NCBI GenBank assembly: GCA_029982105.1
Contig: JARRCQ010000046.1
Coordinates: forward strand, 1-9,639
Length of the DNA stretch: 9,639 nucleotides
Source: Candidatus Atribacteria bacterium
Lineage (GTDB): Bacteria; Atribacterota; Atribacteria; Atribacterales; Caldatribacteriaceae
Direction of reading: 5' to 3'
In this document: one piece after another, positions 8,063 to 9,639 of the stretch
Layout: each line of letters starts with the position of its first letter
Position numbering within the stretch: position 1 is the first letter of the stretch
Position numbers and translations under genes: made by a program
Notes under the pieces: model-generated
The model's input: only the letters and a program-made list of their open reading frames with translations
Databases searched by the model: none
Told to the model about the DNA's origin: nothing

Positions 8063-9639
8063 TTTCGACAACCACCCCTTCTAAAAGTGAAGCTAATTCT
8101 CGTAAAGGTAATCTCTTCATTTTAAACGCCTCTCTACCTTGATAATTAAAGAGCTTTCCTTCTTTACCTTTTTCTTCCACATATTGACTCAAGCTTAGAA
8201 GAATGGGAAGAGAGGCTATAAAATAAAATTCTCCATCTTTTTCTTCTATGCTTTCAATCTGAGCTATTTTAGCATAATGCCTTATTTTTGTAATCTGCAA
8301 AAGATTTTTAGCCTGACGAGGTAGATGTCCAAAACGGTCTTCCAGCTCTTCCTTTATTTCCTCTATTTCCTTCTCTTTTCTCACTCCTAGTAGCTTTTGA
8401 TAGAAATAAAATCTTTCGCTATCTTTAGAAAGATATGAAGAAGGAAGATAGGCCTCTTCTTTCAAATCTATATGAGGATTGATAGGAGAAATTTCCTCTT
8501 CTCCCCGCAAGCGAGCAATTTCTTCTTCTAAAAGGCGGGTATAGAGAGAAAAGCCCACTTCTTGAATAAAACCATGTTGTTCCATCCCCAAAATATTACC
8601 CGCTCCCCGGATTTCTAAATCTCGGAGAGCCAATTTCATACCCGAACCAGTAGTACTGAACTCCATAAGGGCTTCTAATCTTTCTCGAGCTTCTTCGGTT
8701 AGTCGGCGAGGATACAAAAAATAGGCAAAAGCTTCTCGGTCAAACCTCCCTACTCTTCCCCGTAGCTGGTAGAGCTGAGCTAACCCAAACAAGGTAGCCG
8801 GATCTACAATAAGAGTATTAGCATTGGGAACGTCCAGGCCAATCCCCACAATGGTAGTACAGAGTAAAACGGAAACTTCACCCTGATAAAATTTTTCCAT
8901 AACCTCCTCTAACTCTCTACCTCCCATCCTTCCATGAGCTAAAGCTATTTTCACTCCGGGAAGTAGATTATCCAGTTCTTCTTTAACTGGCATTAGATCT
9001 CGAATTCGAGGGCAAACATAAAAAACTTGCCCTCCTCGACTTATCTCCCTCTCCAAAGCTTCTTTAATGGCCTTTTCATTTCGAGGCATCACCAAAGTAT
9101 AAACTGGTTTTCTCCCTTCTGGAGGGGTTTCTACTACACTGATATCTCGAAGGCCTAAAAGAGAAAGATAAAGGGTACGAGGAATAGGCGTAGCAGTAAG
9201 AGTTAAAACATCCAAGTTGGCTTTTAATTTTTTTAACTGCTCTTTATGTCTTACCCCCAAGCGCTGTTCCTCATCTACAATCAACAAACCTAAATCTTTA
9301 AAGATTACATCTTTCTGCAAAAGGCGATGAGTACCGATTATAATATCTACTTCTCCCTTTTCTACTTTTTCCAGTATAGATTTCTGTTCTTGAGGAGTAC
9401 GAAAACGGTTTAAAACCGCAATACTCACCGGAAAGTTTTTCATCCTTTCTCGAAAAGTAACGTAATGTTGTTCAGAAAGAAGGGTGGTAGGCGCTAAAAC
9501 CGCCACTTGTTTTCCATCCATTACCGCCTTGAAAGCTGCCCGCACGGCAATCTCTGTTTTACCATATCCCACATCTCCACAAATCAGACGGTCCATAGGG
9601 CGAGCACTTTCCATATCTTTTTTGACCTCTTCAATGGCT
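8040..9639 (-). CDS. mfd: Transcription-repair coupling factor Mfd, partial (C-terminal half)
   Basis: The 532 C-terminal residues of Mfd, about half of a usual 1,100-1,200-residue protein; the UvrB-like and RNA-polymerase-binding domains lie beyond the high edge. The frame is open to the edge and begins AIEEVKKDMESARPMDRL. Mfd is an ATP-driven translocase that pushes stalled RNA polymerase off DNA and recruits UvrA. In fragment numbering: Walker A GDVGYGKT (21-28), DEEQ box (122-125), TATPIPRT (148-155), motif V TTIVGIGLD (261-269), motif VI QLRGRVGR (291-298), LRDLEIRGAGNILG (338-351) and the C-terminal TRCF domain (about 385-532). Motif V normally reads TTIIExG; here the conserved Glu is Gly (codon 8846-8844). 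The stop at 8040-8042 overlaps mazG. RecG is excluded by the TRCF domain. Confidence 0.97.
   Translation of the reverse strand, partial: AIEEVKKDMESARPMDRLICGDVGYGKTEIAVRAAFKAVMDGKQVAVLAPTTLLSEQHYVTFRERMKNFPVSIAVLNRFRTPQEQKSILEKVEKGEVDIIIGTHRLLQKDVIFKDLGLLIVDEEQRLGVRHKEQLKKLKANLDVLTLTATPIPRTLYLSLLGLRDISVVETPPEGRKPVYTLVMPRNEKAIKEALEREISRGGQVFYVCPRIRDLMPVKEELDNLLPGVKIALAHGRMGGRELEEVMEKFYQGEVSVLLCTTIVGIGLDVPNANTLIVDPATLFGLAQLYQLRGRVGRFDREAFAYFLYPRRLTEEARERLEALMEFSTTGSGMKLALRDLEIRGAGNILGMEQHGFIQEVGFSLYTRLLEEEIARLRGEEEISPINPHIDLKEEAYLPSSYLSKDSERFYFYQKLLGVRKEKEIEEIKEELEDRFGHLPRQAKNLLQITKIRHYAKIAQIESIEEKDGEFYFIASLPILLSLSQYVEEKGKEGKLFNYQGREAFKMKRLPLRELASLLEGVVVESVQWQSR

Noticed and set aside
9406..9418. 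Palindrome CGGTTTAAAACCG
   Set aside because: It lies within conserved Mfd coding sequence (Asn-Arg-Phe), is short, and has no second copy noticed in the window.

Overview
All genes in this window lie on the minus strand, so transcription runs from high to low coordinates. Strong AAAGGAGG-type ribosome binding sites and frequent GTG/TTG starts are visible, and the sequence is AT-rich. The mfd, mazG, S4-protein (RqcP/YabO type) and divIC/ftsB neighbourhood resembles the Bacillus mfd-mazG-yabO-divIC region. However, the solute-binding protein has a plain signal peptide without a lipobox cysteine, which fits an outer-membrane-bearing cell better than a classic Gram-positive. A deep-branching, possibly thermophilic anaerobe (a diderm Firmicutes-like, Atribacterota-like or Thermotogota-like lineage) is my inference; the sequence alone does not settle it.

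Region A (9639 down to 3527) is a tightly packed housekeeping operon of eight genes in which every junction overlaps. In order they are: mfd (C-terminal part only), mazG, a degenerate phosphoribosyltransferase-fold protein, an S4-domain RNA-binding protein (RqcP/YabO family), a glycerate 2-kinase, a TM1367-type cyclophilin-like protein, enolase, and a DivIC/FtsB-type division protein. Themes are repair and nucleotide housekeeping, ribosome rescue, a metabolic pair (glycerate to 2-phosphoglycerate to phosphoenolpyruvate), and division.

Region B (3530 to 3407) holds a perfect-consensus sigma-70-type promoter (TTGACA, 17 bp, TATAAT) that overlaps the divIC stop codon. It fires into a complete tRNA-Pro(GGG) gene with encoded CCA.

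Region C (3345 to 1) is a carbohydrate or polyol uptake operon: an SDR-family dehydrogenase, a periplasmic substrate-binding protein, a MalF-like permease, and the start of a MalG-like permease cut by the window edge. No clear promoter or strong terminator separates it from the tRNA, so read-through from the tRNA promoter is plausible. A perfect 11-bp hairpin sits just inside the first permease gene and may set the binding-protein:permease ratio.

No gap longer than 300 bases lacks a gene. No mobile element, CRISPR array or riboswitch was seen. The most unusual items are the degenerate PRTase-fold gene, the hairpin at the binding-protein/permease junction, and the consensus promoter and tRNA leading into the sugar operon.
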